NCBI RefSeq assembly: GCF_024721265.1
Contig: NZ_JAMXOC010000002.1
Location: 62,001 to 126,000, forward strand
DNA: 64,000 bases
DNA from: Ohessyouella blattaphilus
Lineage (GTDB): Bacteria > Bacillota > Clostridia > Lachnospirales > Lachnospiraceae
Direction of reading: 5' to 3'
In this document: piece after piece, positions 52,702 through 61,824 of the stretch
Layout of the letters: each line of letters begins with the position of its first letter
Numbering within the stretch: the first letter of the stretch is position 1
The notes under the pieces: model-generated
Told to the model about the DNA's origin: nothing
Database searches by the model: none
What the model saw: the letters and a program-made list of their open reading frames with translations, nothing else
Position numbers and translations under genes: made by a program

Positions 52702-53319
52702 GTGGAGCAACTAATAAAGATTACATCTATTCCCATAGAATATGAACTGAGAGTAGATAATGCCAGACTAGAAATGAAAAGAGGCACCGCAGAGCTTGAG
52801 ATTACCCGTGAAAAAGGTGGGGGCTTGCAGATTAAAAGTAAGCCTATCAAGTTGCGTCTTGATAATTTTGAAATGCGTAACTCCATTTCTCCTAGTGTAC
52901 GTACGTCTATAGCGAATGCGGCAGCGAAAGGCCGGCAAGATGTCTATGAGACCATCGCCAAGTATGCGAGAAGAGGGCAGTATTTATTAGCGGCGAAACC
53001 AGGAGATAAAGGGGCCGCCTTGCAGCAGATGTGGAATGCGGAAAATCCTTTGCCTTCAAGTGACTTTCAGCTAACGTTCACCCCACGCACGGGACCTAAG
53101 ATTGATTGGGAAGAGCCGTCTTTGACCATTCATTATGAAATGGACAAGTTACATTTCGATGCCAAAATAGAAGAGGGGGTTATCGAGTTTATCCCTGGAG
53201 ATATACAGCTAACTGTGTTACAATATCCGGAAGTACTTATAGAGTATATCGGTGATGCGGTTTATGTTACTGGAAATAGTGAGCAACAGTCAGGAGAGCA
53301 GATAGATGCAAGAGCTTAA
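52702..53319 (+). CDS. YviE-like (DUF6470) protein
   Basis: A 205-residue protein between flgL and fliW, the position of B. subtilis yviE. The protein is beta-rich, with KPIKLRLDNFEMRNSISP near residue 47 and KIDWEEPSLTIHYEMDKL near 130. No function is known to me. It starts with GTG after GGAGGGA and overlaps fliW by 14 bases. Confidence 0.85.
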   Translation: MEQLIKITSIPIEYELRVDNARLEMKRGTAELEITREKGGGLQIKSKPIKLRLDNFEMRNSISPSVRTSIANAAAKGRQDVYETIAKYARRGQYLLAAKPGDKGAALQQMWNAENPLPSSDFQLTFTPRTGPKIDWEEPSLTIHYEMDKLHFDAKIEEGVIEFIPGDIQLTVLQYPEVLIEYIGDAVYVTGNSEQQSGEQIDARA

Positions 53320-53713
53320 GGTGGAATTCCCAGAGGGGATTTTGGGCTTTGGCGAGTACCGAGAATATATCCCGGTACCGATAAGCGAAGAGAATGATGC
53401 TATCATTAGTCTACAGTGTGTGGAGAACGAGGAACTAGAATTTATCGCTATGAATCCCTTCTTTTTGTTAGAAGAATATGAGCCAGTGCTCACACAAGGT
53501 GATTATGAGAAGTTAGGTACCACGTCGGAAGAGGAACTTTCATATTATGTGATCTGTGTGGTTAAAGAGCCCTTTGGAAAGAGTACCGTCAATCTGAAGT
53601 GCCCGTTAGTGTTTAATAGTAAGAACCGGCAAGGTTTGCAAGTAATCTTAGATAGTAATGATTACAGTATGCGCGTCAGCTTAGAGGAGTTAACGAAGAA
53701 AGGGGGCGCGTAA
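53306..53713 (+). CDS. fliW: Flagellar assembly factor FliW
   Basis: A 135-residue protein. EFPEGILGFGEYREYIPVPI and IAMNPFFLLEEYEP are the family blocks. FliW binds flagellin and CsrA by turns: when flagellin is low, FliW holds CsrA off hag mRNA. Its stop shares a base with the csrA start, so the two are made together. Confidence 0.95.
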   Translation: MQELKVEFPEGILGFGEYREYIPVPISEENDAIISLQCVENEELEFIAMNPFFLLEEYEPVLTQGDYEKLGTTSEEELSYYVICVVKEPFGKSTVNLKCPLVFNSKNRQGLQVILDSNDYSMRVSLEELTKKGGA

Positions 53714-53943
53714 TGTTAGTTTTACAACGCAAAAAAGGTGAAAAAATATTAATCGGCGAGGATATTTGCCTTACTGTTACTGAGGTAGGAGCGGACAGTG
53801 TAAAGCTGGCAATAGAGGCTCCAGGAGAAGTGAAAATTCTCCGCGGTGAACTAGCTGAGGCGATTGCTTTTAACCAAGAAGCAGCCCAGGCGGTCGATGT
53901 GGATATTACGAAAAAAATGAAAGAATGGCAATCCCTAGTTTAA
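53713..53943 (+). CDS. csrA: Translational regulator CsrA
   Basis: A 76-residue RNA-binding protein. Start MLVLQRKKGEKILIGEDI and core VKLAIEAPGEVKILRGE are typical; conserved Leu4 and Arg44-type positions are present. It should bind the hag leader near 8638-8675. Last gene of the flgM operon; the stop lies inside the following terminator hairpin. Confidence 0.96.
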   Translation: MLVLQRKKGEKILIGEDICLTVTEVGADSVKLAIEAPGEVKILRGELAEAIAFNQEAAQAVDVDITKKMKEWQSLV

Positions 53944-53960
53944 AGGGATTGTCATTTGTG
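53926..53960 (+). terminator. Terminator-like hairpin after csrA
   Basis: TGGCAATCCCT (53926-53936) pairs with AGGGATTGTCA (53944-53954), with one G-U pair and a loop of 7. The following T-rich stretch is short, so termination may be partial. It includes the end of csrA and overlaps the polA promoter. Confidence 0.6.
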
Positions 53961-53967
53961 TTATACT
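53939..53967 (+). promoter_or_regulatory. Candidate extended -10 promoter of polA
   Basis: TTTAAA (53939-53944), a 17-base spacer and TATACT (53962-53967), with TGT directly before the -10 (extended -10 type). Predicted start near 53974. Confidence 0.55.
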
Positions 53968-54003
53968 GAAGTTTGTAGCTGAAGATAAAATAAAGAGGAA
54001 AAT

Positions 54004-56568
54004 ATGGCTGATAAAATCTTATTAATAGACGGACACAGTATTCTAAATAGAGCATTTTATGGACTCCCCCCTTTGACAAACGGAAAAGGTTTTCATACAA
54101 ATGCTATTTATGGTTTTATTACGATTCTTTTAAAGACGATTGAGGAGGAAAAGCCCTCCTATTTAACGGTTGCCTTTGATCGTTCGGAGCCTACTTTTCG
54201 TCATAAGATGTATAAAGAGTACAAGGGCACCAGAAAGCCGATGCCAGAAGAGCTTCGCGAACAAGTTCCCGTAATGAAGGAAGTGCTACAAGCGATGGGC
54301 ATAACGGTAGTTGAGCAGGCAGGACTTGAAGCGGATGACATTATCGGGACACTGGCAAGGCGCTGTAGTAGTGCGGATAAGGAAGTGGTGGTGCTTTCAG
54401 GGGATAAGGATTTGCTACAACTGGCCACCGATACTGTAAAGATTAAGATCCCCAAAACGTCTAAAGGACAAACCACAATAGAAGAGTATTATGCCAAGGA
54501 TGTAAAAGATAAGTACCAGGTTACCCCTTCGGAGTTCATTGATGTGAAGGCCCTTATGGGGGATTCTTCAGACAATATTCCTGGACTTCCAGGGGTAGGG
54601 GAAAAGACGGCGACGAAGATTATCGCTACGTATCAAAGTATCGAAAACGCCTATGCCCACCGCGCTGAAGTCAAACCGCCTCGGGCGTCAAAAATGTTAG
54701 ATGAGCGCTATGATTTAGCGGTTTTAAGTAAGGAACTGGCGACGATTAACGTGACGGCGGACTTCCCTTTTGAACTGGAGGGCGCTAAGCTTAACAATAT
54801 TTTTACGGAAGAGGCCTACGTCTACTTCCAGGATTTACAGTTCAAGAATTTGTTGCCGAAATTTACGGTGGCGCCAATCGTTAATGATATTGCGAAGAAA
54901 TTTCGCGTTATTACCGATGAGAAAGAAATACAGACGGCACTAGCGAATCTAAAGAACGACTGCTTTGGGGTCGCTTACCAGAAGGATATAGGCTTTGCCA
55001 TTAGTGATCAGGGGGAAGCATTTGCCGTTCCTCTTAATAACCCAATGACAGAGATGCTTTTGTTGCCCTATTTTGTCCAGGCGTTATCTAAGCCTGGAAA
55101 GTTCTGCGCCTTCGACGTAAAGAAACTGCTTAAATTCCACGGTGTCCCAAGGGATAAATCGTGGTTTGATGTTTCGCTAGCAGCTTATCTTCTAAATCCT
55201 TTAAAGAATGACTATACCTTTCAGGATGTCGCTCAGGAACACTTAGATTTAGTGATTGATGAGCAAGACCCCGAGTTACTCCTCTGCTATGAGGCGTACA
55301 CGGTGAGTAACGCGAAAGAAATTTTGCGAAAGAAATTAAAAGAAACCCAGATGGACGAGCTCTATGATACGGTGGAAATGCCCCTTGTCTTTACCCTAGA
55401 GGATATGGAGGAAGCGGGAATCAAGGTAGATGCCATTACCCTTAAAGAATACGGCGACAAGCTTGCCCTAGGAATCGAGCAGTTACAGGCAGAGATTTAT
55501 GCCGAGACAGGTGAAGAGTTTAATATTAACTCGCCCAAACAAATGGGAGAAATCCTTTTTGATAAATTAGGTTTGCCACACGGCAAGAAAACGAAAACCG
55601 GATATTCGACGGCTGCCGGGGTCTTAGAAAAGTTGGCGCCAGAATATCCGGTGGTTAGTAAAATCTTGGAATATCGGCAATTAGCTAAGCTTAAATCCAC
55701 GTATGCAGATGGGCTAGCAAACTATATCGGCAGTGATGGGCGGATTCACGGAACCTTTAACCAGACGATTACAGCGACTGGTCGGATCTCCAGCACCGAA
55801 CCGAATTTGCAGAATATCCCTATTCGTATGGAACTGGGACGTTTGATTCGCAAGGTGTTTATCCCGGAACCAGGGTATACCTTTGTGGATGCGGATTACT
55901 CGCAAATTGAGTTACGAATTCTGGCTCATTACTCTGGTGATGAGCAGCTGATTAGCGCATATAAAGAGGCGGAAGACATTCACCGTCTGACCGCCGCGAA
56001 AGTGTTTCACGTGCCTTTTGAGGAGGTTACCGAGCTTCAGCGCCGGAATGCTAAGGCGGTAAACTTTGGAATCGTCTATGGGATTTCTGCTCACGGATTA
56101 AGTGAGGATTTAAGTATTACCAGGAAGGAAGCCCAGGAGTATATCGAGAACTACTTCCAGACGTATCCGGGAATTAAGAAGTTTTTAGATGGGCAGGTAG
56201 AAAAGGCGAAAGCGGACGGTTACGTGACCACCCTTTTTCATCGGCGGCGACCGGTTCCCGAACTTAAATCAAGTAATTTTAACCTGCGCTCCTTTGGCGA
56301 GCGGGTGGCGATGAATGCACCGATTCAAGGAACGGCTGCAGATATTATGAAAATTGCTATGATTCAGGTAAATGAAGCGATTAAAAGCGCCGGACTAAAA
56401 TCACGGTTGCTTTTACAGGTTCACGATGAACTTTTAATCGAAGCTTACGAAAGCGAAGTTGAGCAGGTGAAAGAAATTTTACACCAGCATATGGAGCGAG
56501 CGGTAACTTTAGAAGTACCTCTTGTAATTGATATAGGTATCGGGCACAATTGGTATGAAGCGAAGTAG
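54004..56568 (+). CDS. polA: DNA polymerase I
   Basis: An 854-residue polymerase for gap filling, primer removal and repair. The N-terminal 5'-3' exonuclease domain spans about 1-290 (LIDGHSILNRAFYGLP, LMGDSSDNIPGLPGVGEKTA). The middle 3'-5' exonuclease domain lacks the acidic DxE catalytic pattern, so proofreading is probably lost, as in Bacillus. The C-terminal polymerase domain has DADYSQIELRILAH, RRNAKAVNFGIVYG and QVHDELLIEA. First gene of the housekeeping part. Confidence 0.97.
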   Translation: MADKILLIDGHSILNRAFYGLPPLTNGKGFHTNAIYGFITILLKTIEEEKPSYLTVAFDRSEPTFRHKMYKEYKGTRKPMPEELREQVPVMKEVLQAMGITVVEQAGLEADDIIGTLARRCSSADKEVVVLSGDKDLLQLATDTVKIKIPKTSKGQTTIEEYYAKDVKDKYQVTPSEFIDVKALMGDSSDNIPGLPGVGEKTATKIIATYQSIENAYAHRAEVKPPRASKMLDERYDLAVLSKELATINVTADFPFELEGAKLNNIFTEEAYVYFQDLQFKNLLPKFTVAPIVNDIAKKFRVITDEKEIQTALANLKNDCFGVAYQKDIGFAISDQGEAFAVPLNNPMTEMLLLPYFVQALSKPGKFCAFDVKKLLKFHGVPRDKSWFDVSLAAYLLNPLKNDYTFQDVAQEHLDLVIDEQDPELLLCYEAYTVSNAKEILRKKLKETQMDELYDTVEMPLVFTLEDMEEAGIKVDAITLKEYGDKLALGIEQLQAEIYAETGEEFNINSPKQMGEILFDKLGLPHGKKTKTGYSTAAGVLEKLAPEYPVVSKILEYRQLAKLKSTYADGLANYIGSDGRIHGTFNQTITATGRISSTEPNLQNIPIRMELGRLIRKVFIPEPGYTFVDADYSQIELRILAHYSGDEQLISAYKEAEDIHRLTAAKVFHVPFEEVTELQRRNAKAVNFGIVYGISAHGLSEDLSITRKEAQEYIENYFQTYPGIKKFLDGQVEKAKADGYVTTLFHRRRPVPELKSSNFNLRSFGERVAMNAPIQGTAADIMKIAMIQVNEAIKSAGLKSRLLLQVHDELLIEAYESEVEQVKEILHQHMERAVTLEVPLVIDIGIGHNWYEAK

Positions 56569-56585
56569 TAAAGGAGCGATGACTT

Positions 56586-57179
56586 ATGAAAGTAATTGGA
56601 ATTACCGGTGGAATCGGTTCAGGAAAGTCAGATGTCTTGGAATATTTACACGACAAATACGGGGCAACTATCGTTAAAGCCGATGAAGTGGCAAAAAAGT
56701 TGCAGAAAAAAGGCAAAGAGTGCTACGGGCCCATTGTAGACTATTTCGGTGACGGGATTCTTGATGAAAAGGGAGAAATCGATAGGAAGGCGCTGGCGAA
56801 CATCGTCTTTAACGACCAGGAAAAGCTAGATGCGTTAAATCAAATTACCCATCCGCTAGTGAAAGAAGAAATTAATCGCTTAATTGAAAAGGAACGTAAG
56901 AAAAACACGAATTATTTCTTTATCGAGGCCGCGCTACTTCTAGAAGCTCATTACGAGGAAATCTGCGACGAGATATGGTACATCTATGTCAGCGACGAAA
57001 ATCGGATGAAACGGTTAAAGTTTAACCGAGGCTACGATACCGAAAAGGTGACGTCGATTATGAAAAACCAGGCGCCGAAAGAGCAATTTTTTAAACTGTG
57101 TGATCGAGTAATCGATAATAACCGCACCTTTTTAGAAGCGTGCTACCAAATTGATGCCATTATGAAGAATTTTAATTAG
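56586..57179 (+). CDS. coaE: Dephospho-CoA kinase
   Basis: A 197-residue kinase for the last step of coenzyme A synthesis. The P-loop is GITGGIGSGKSD. HPLVKEEI in the middle and the lid region are as expected. It follows polA by 17 bases, an order common in Firmicutes. Confidence 0.95.
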   Translation: MKVIGITGGIGSGKSDVLEYLHDKYGATIVKADEVAKKLQKKGKECYGPIVDYFGDGILDEKGEIDRKALANIVFNDQEKLDALNQITHPLVKEEINRLIEKERKKNTNYFFIEAALLLEAHYEEICDEIWYIYVSDENRMKRLKFNRGYDTEKVTSIMKNQAPKEQFFKLCDRVIDNNRTFLEACYQIDAIMKNFN

Positions 57180-57195
57180 AATAGGAAAGATAAGT

Positions 57196-57993
57196 ATGAG
57201 ATTATGCAGCATTGCCAGTGGTAGTAGTGGGAACTGTATCTACGTGGGAGACGACCACACCCACCTTTTGGTGGATACGGGAATTAGTAAGAAAAGAATC
57301 GAAGCCGGTCTTCATCACCTAGGCGTTAAGGGGGAGGAGGTTGACGGGATTTTGATTACCCATGAGCACATCGATCACATCCAAGGGTTGGGTGTCTTTA
57401 GTCGCAAGTTTGGCGTGCCGATTTATGCCACCGCCGGCACGGTGGCGGGGATTTCCGCTTGTAATAGCATCGGTAAGATGCCGGAGGGCCTGTTAAATAT
57501 CGTGGAAATCGATAGTGATTTTTGCTTAGGCGAGATTAACGTCCATCCCTTTGCCATCAGTCACGATGCCAAAGAGCCTTGTGGTTACCGGATGGAAAAG
57601 GGGGAGGCCAAGGTGGCAGTAGCCACTGACCTAGGTTTTTATGATGATTATATCGTGGAGAATCTCCAAGGTCTAGACGCCCTTTTGATCGAAGCGAATC
57701 ACGATGTGAAGATGCTAGAATTAGGCCCCTATCCTTATCCCCTGAAGCGGCGAGTAATGGGCGAGAAGGGCCATCTTTCTAACGAATCCTCAGGACGGCT
57801 TTTATCCAGTATCTTAAATGATAAGATAAAGGGGATTCTGTTGGGACATTTGAGTAAGGAAAACAACTACGAAGAGCTGGCTTATGAGACGGTTAAGCTG
57901 GAGATTACCATGGGTGAGAGCGGTTACCGCGGCGAGGATTTGCCGCTGATGGTGGCTCGTAGAGACACCGTTTCCGAGATAATAACAGTATAG
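57196..57993 (+). CDS. MBL-fold metallohydrolase (YycJ/WalJ-like)
   Basis: A 265-residue metallo-beta-lactamase-fold protein. The metal-binding motif is THEHIDHIQGL, followed by FAISHDAKEP and VATDLG, as in YycJ. In Firmicutes YycJ is linked to WalRK-dependent cell-wall or DNA repair roles, but no walRK genes are adjacent here. RLCSIASGSSGNC at the start is typical of the family. Confidence 0.9.
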   Translation: MRLCSIASGSSGNCIYVGDDHTHLLVDTGISKKRIEAGLHHLGVKGEEVDGILITHEHIDHIQGLGVFSRKFGVPIYATAGTVAGISACNSIGKMPEGLLNIVEIDSDFCLGEINVHPFAISHDAKEPCGYRMEKGEAKVAVATDLGFYDDYIVENLQGLDALLIEANHDVKMLELGPYPYPLKRRVMGEKGHLSNESSGRLLSSILNDKIKGILLGHLSKENNYEELAYETVKLEITMGESGYRGEDLPLMVARRDTVSEIITV

Positions 57994-58010
57994 CTACAAG
58001 GAGAGAGAAG

Positions 58011-58283
58011 ATGAAGAAGTGTGTAATTACAGTTGTAGGTAAAGATAAAGTGGGAATCATCGCTGGAGTGTGCAATTATCTGGCCGATAACGGGATCAAT
58101 GTTCTCGATATCAGTCAGACGATTCGTGACGGCTTCTTTAATATGATGGCGATTGTAGATATGGAAAACGGCGCAAAGAAATTTGATGAAGTAAGCCGTG
58201 ACCTAGAAGTGTTAGGGGGCGAAATCGGCGTTACGATTCACTGCCAGAGAGAAGAGATCTTCGAAAAGATGCACCGCCTATAA
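58011..58283 (+). CDS. ACT-domain protein
   Basis: A 90-residue single ACT domain: [20 protein letters not shown] and the second half with MMAIVDMEN. This UPF0237-type protein commonly pairs with the following PFL-family gene. A small-molecule regulator; ligand unknown. Confidence 0.92.
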   Translation: MKKCVITVVGKDKVGIIAGVCNYLADNGINVLDISQTIRDGFFNMMAIVDMENGAKKFDEVSRDLEVLGGEIGVTIHCQREEIFEKMHRL

Positions 58284-58306
58284 ATCTAGAAAAAGGAAGA
58301 GTAACG

Positions 58307-59671
58307 ATGATTAATTTTAAAGAAGTAAACGAAACAAACCAGATGATTGAAAATGAAAACCTCGATGTTCGGACCATCACTTTAGGCATTAGCCTACTGG
58401 ATTGTATGAGTGGGGATTTAGAGGTTCTCAAAAAGAATATATACGAAAAGATTACGACGCTAGCCAAAGATTTAGTTAAGACCGGCGACGAAATCGGAGC
58501 TGAATTTGGCATTCCCATAGTCAATAAGCGGATTTCCATCACCCCGATCGGGCTAGTGGGCTCAGGGGCTTGTAAGAGCACGGACGATTACGTAGAACTA
58601 GCGAAAACGCTAGATAAAGCGGCAGCTACGGTGGGGGTTAACTTTATCGGTGGCTTTTCGGCCTTAGTATCGAAAGCGATGACCAGAGCCGATGAGCTTC
58701 TTATACGGGCAATTCCTGGGGCTCTTGCAGCTACCGAGCGAGTCTGTGCCTCTGTTAATGTAGGGAGTACGCGGACAGGGATTAATATGGACGCGGTGCG
58801 CCTAAGCGGCGAAATCGTGAAAGCGACGGCGGAAGCGACCAAGGAGAGAGACTCCCTAGGTTGTGCGAAGCTAGTGATTTTCTGTAACGCACCGGATGAC
58901 AATCCGTTTATGGCAGGGGCGTTTTTAGGGGTTACTGAAGGGGACGCGGTGATTAACGTAGGCGTTAGCGGTCCTGGTGTAGTTAAGCGCGCCATCGAAG
59001 GGGTGCGCGGTGAAGGTTTTGAAAAGCTTTGCGAAACCATCAAAAAGACAGCCTTTAAGGTGACTCGGGTCGGTCAATTGGTAGCTAAGGAAGCCTCAAA
59101 GCGCTTAAAAGTACCTTTTGGCATCGTGGATTTATCGCTGGCACCAACACCGGCTATTGGCGATAGTGTGGCGGAGATTCTTGAAGAAATCGGCTTAGAG
59201 AAGGTGGGAGCTCCGGGAACGACAGCAGCCCTAGCCCTCCTAAACGACCAAGTTAAAAAAGGCGGCGTTATGGCTAGTTCATACGTAGGCGGATTAAGTG
59301 GGGCGTTTATTCCGGTAAGTGAAGATCAAGGGATGATCGATGCGGTTAATGCCGGTGCACTTACCCTAGAAAAGCTAGAAGCGATGACCTGTGTTTGCTC
59401 CGTCGGTCTTGATATGATTGCGATTCCGGGAAAGACAAAAGAGACCACCATTTCCGGCATTATCGCCGATGAAATGGCGATCGGCATGATTAATCAGAAG
59501 ACGACAGCGGTGCGACTAATCCCGGTAATCGGTAAAGACGTTGGAGAAATCGTTGAATTTGGTGGACTTTTGGGGTATGCTCCCGTTATGCCGGTGAACG
59601 AATTCGACTGTAGTCGTTTTGTAAATCGTCAGGGCCGAATTCCAGCGCCGATACATTCGTTCAAGAACTAG
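58307..59671 (+). CDS. PFL-family protein (UPF0210)
   Basis: A 454-residue protein of the UPF0210/DUF711 group, structurally related to glycyl-radical enzymes but without a radical glycine. [18 protein letters not shown] near residue 150 and [20 protein letters not shown] near 222 are family marks. It is coupled to the ACT gene upstream. The reaction is unknown. Confidence 0.92.
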   Translation: MINFKEVNETNQMIENENLDVRTITLGISLLDCMSGDLEVLKKNIYEKITTLAKDLVKTGDEIGAEFGIPIVNKRISITPIGLVGSGACKSTDDYVELAKTLDKAAATVGVNFIGGFSALVSKAMTRADELLIRAIPGALAATERVCASVNVGSTRTGINMDAVRLSGEIVKATAEATKERDSLGCAKLVIFCNAPDDNPFMAGAFLGVTEGDAVINVGVSGPGVVKRAIEGVRGEGFEKLCETIKKTAFKVTRVGQLVAKEASKRLKVPFGIVDLSLAPTPAIGDSVAEILEEIGLEKVGAPGTTAALALLNDQVKKGGVMASSYVGGLSGAFIPVSEDQGMIDAVNAGALTLEKLEAMTCVCSVGLDMIAIPGKTKETTISGIIADEMAIGMINQKTTAVRLIPVIGKDVGEIVEFGGLLGYAPVMPVNEFDCSRFVNRQGRIPAPIHSFKN

Positions 59672-59687
59672 CAAAGAGAGGTTTGGT

Positions 59688-60539
59688 ATGGATAGAATTG
59701 CAATTGTAACAGATAGCAACAGCGGCATTACGCAACAAGAAGCAAAGGAAATGGGGATTTTTGTGGTGCCCATGCCCTTTGCCATAGATGAAGAACTTTT
59801 TTACGAAGAGATTTCTATTACCAGAGAAGAGTTTTATGAAAAGCAGGAGGCGGATGCGGAGATCTTCACCTCTCAACCGGCCGTGGCTGATATTATGGAT
59901 TTGTGGACGGAGATCTTAAAGGAATTTGATTATATTTTGCATATTCCTATGTCCAGCGGACTTAGTAGTTCTTGCCAAACGGCGCTGATGCTAGCTGAAG
60001 ATTTCGATAACCGAGTGCGGGTAATTGATAACCACCGAATCTCCGTAACCTTGAAGCAATCTATCTTCGATGGGATGAAGATGATCGAAGAAGGGCGAAG
60101 CATTGATGAAGTAGAAAAGACTTTGATTAAGGAACGGTTAGAAGCCAGTATTTATATTATGGTGGACACGCTCAAATACCTGAAAAAGGGTGGCCGGGTA
60201 ACGGCTGCGGGAGCCGCAATCGGTACGGTCCTTAAGATTAAACCGGTTCTGCAGATTCAAGGAAGTAAATTGGATGCTTTTGCGAAAGCCAGAGGTCGAA
60301 AAAACGGAAAGAAGATTATGCTAGATGCCATCGAAAAGGATTTACACGGTCGTTTTCGCGGGCAAGAGGTGCATATGGCTCTCGCTCATACCTGTAGCGA
60401 GGAAGTGGCAAAGGAATGGCAGGAAGAGGTGGAAAAACGCTTTCCTGGCTATCCGCTAATTATGGACCCCTTATCCCTTAGTGTGACGAGTCACATCGGC
60501 CAAGGGGCACTAGCGATTGCCTGTTCGAAAGTTATTTAA
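59688..60539 (+). CDS. DegV-family fatty-acid-binding protein
   Basis: A 283-residue protein. IAIVTDSNSGITQQEAKEMG at the start and the VDTLKYLKKGGRV block are DegV marks; IPMSSGLSSSCQTA lines the lipid pocket. In Firmicutes such proteins (FakB-type) bind fatty acids for phosphorylation. It overlaps the convergent tmcAL gene by eight bases. Confidence 0.93.
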   Translation: MDRIAIVTDSNSGITQQEAKEMGIFVVPMPFAIDEELFYEEISITREEFYEKQEADAEIFTSQPAVADIMDLWTEILKEFDYILHIPMSSGLSSSCQTALMLAEDFDNRVRVIDNHRISVTLKQSIFDGMKMIEEGRSIDEVEKTLIKERLEASIYIMVDTLKYLKKGGRVTAAGAAIGTVLKIKPVLQIQGSKLDAFAKARGRKNGKKIMLDAIEKDLHGRFRGQEVHMALAHTCSEEVAKEWQEEVEKRFPGYPLIMDPLSLSVTSHIGQGALAIACSKVI

Positions 60540-61728
60540 TAAAGACCAGAGATTTTTCGTGTTCTTCCAGATAGGGAACCGAAAACTTATCAGAAACTAC
60601 GCTTTCGTATAGATTAGAAGCGTAGATTTCTTTTTTAGGAAGGGTATCGCCGATTTTTGTCAGGAGAGAAACCTTTCCTTTTTTCTTGATTTCTTTTAAT
60701 AGCTCTTGGGCGTTTCGATTAAAGCCGAGAACTCTAAGAAAAGAGGGAGGCTCCGTCTCTTGGTCGCCCTTCCGAATATCTAGTAGTAAGTGTAAGAGCC
60801 CGCGCATTATCCGGGTACGGGTGTAGTTCTTCGTAGTAAGAAGGTCAGCGAAATCAGAAAAAGAGCGAAAGTGATTGCGCTGGCGATAGATGGTATTCGC
60901 CAGTTCGAGGCCGATATCCGCATAGGTCGCTAGTTCATCCCTACTGGTTTTTAAAAGGGCGGCTCTTAGTAGCAGCGAGAAGTCATCAGGGTATACAGGA
61001 AAGCGCCGCTTATAATTATCCTGGTAGAGCATAGTTATTTCCTCAGGAACCTGAGATAAAAAACCAAAGGTTAGCCCTTGGTCGTTAAGAAGCGCTCGCA
61101 AAGCGGTGGCTGAGCTATAGGTGGTCGCTAGAGTTAGGTCGTGATAACCGGACTCCTGCCTTCTCGTCGTTAGGGGAGTGATGGAGCTGCCTAGTTTTAG
61201 GAGAGCCTTTAAGTATTCAATTCCCAGAATGTTGTTAGGCTCTTTGAGATGTTTTACTAGTTCGGGTTGTCCCTGATAGTACGTGCTTAGGGCGTGTTCC
61301 CGGGCTAGGGGAAAGCGCTGACCAAGAGCTAGGTTCTCCTGGAGAGCTTCCCGGTAGAGGATAGGTTCTTCGTTTAAAGTCCTAGCGATTTCCTGAAGGG
61401 GCGTGATCTGTCCCGCTTCGCTACCGAAGCAGAGGAAGTCGATGACACCAAGCTTATGGAGAGCGGAGACCGCGCCAAAAGCAAAGCGCTCAGCGCTAGC
61501 GGTGGCAAAGGTGAGCGGTAGTTCGATAACCAGGTCCGCTCCGGCTTTTAATGCCATTTCTGCACGTAGATGCTTAGGGATTAGCGCCGGTTCGCCGCGC
61601 TGAACAAAGTCGCCGCTCATAATGACGACCACGTAGTCGGCGCCAGCGAGTGCTTTGGCCGCTTCTATATGGTATTTATGTCCGTTGTGAAAAGGGTTAT
61701 ATTCTGTGATTAATCCGACAGTTTTCAT
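60532..61728 (-). CDS. tmcAL: tRNA(Met) cytidine acetate ligase TmcAL
   Basis: A 398-residue enzyme that makes N4-acetylcytidine at the wobble position of elongator tRNA-Met. The nucleotidyltransferase-fold N-terminal motif is GLITEYNPFHNGHKYHIE (HxGH), followed by VVIMSGDFVQRGEPA. AAGGAG precedes the ATG. It converges on degV with overlapping ends and no visible terminator. Confidence 0.93.
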   Translation of the reverse strand: MKTVGLITEYNPFHNGHKYHIEAAKALAGADYVVVIMSGDFVQRGEPALIPKHLRAEMALKAGADLVIELPLTFATASAERFAFGAVSALHKLGVIDFLCFGSEAGQITPLQEIARTLNEEPILYREALQENLALGQRFPLAREHALSTYYQGQPELVKHLKEPNNILGIEYLKALLKLGSSITPLTTRRQESGYHDLTLATTYSSATALRALLNDQGLTFGFLSQVPEEITMLYQDNYKRRFPVYPDDFSLLLRAALLKTSRDELATYADIGLELANTIYRQRNHFRSFSDFADLLTTKNYTRTRIMRGLLHLLLDIRKGDQETEPPSFLRVLGFNRNAQELLKEIKKKGKVSLLTKIGDTLPKKEIYASNLYESVVSDKFSVPYLEEHEKSLVFIK

Positions 61729-61824
61729 CTAAAACTCCTTGTTTAAAAGCTTGAAATTGATTATACTAAAGAAATGAGAGTAACGCAAATTAGGAGCATT
61801 TACTCCAAATGAGGTCGAGCGGTT

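Noticed and set aside
58083-58090. GCCGATAA in the ACT gene
   Set aside because: No -35 match and no motility gene downstream.
61729-61824. M-box riboswitch before mgtE
   Set aside because: Only about 95 bases, with no long paired domain; too short.
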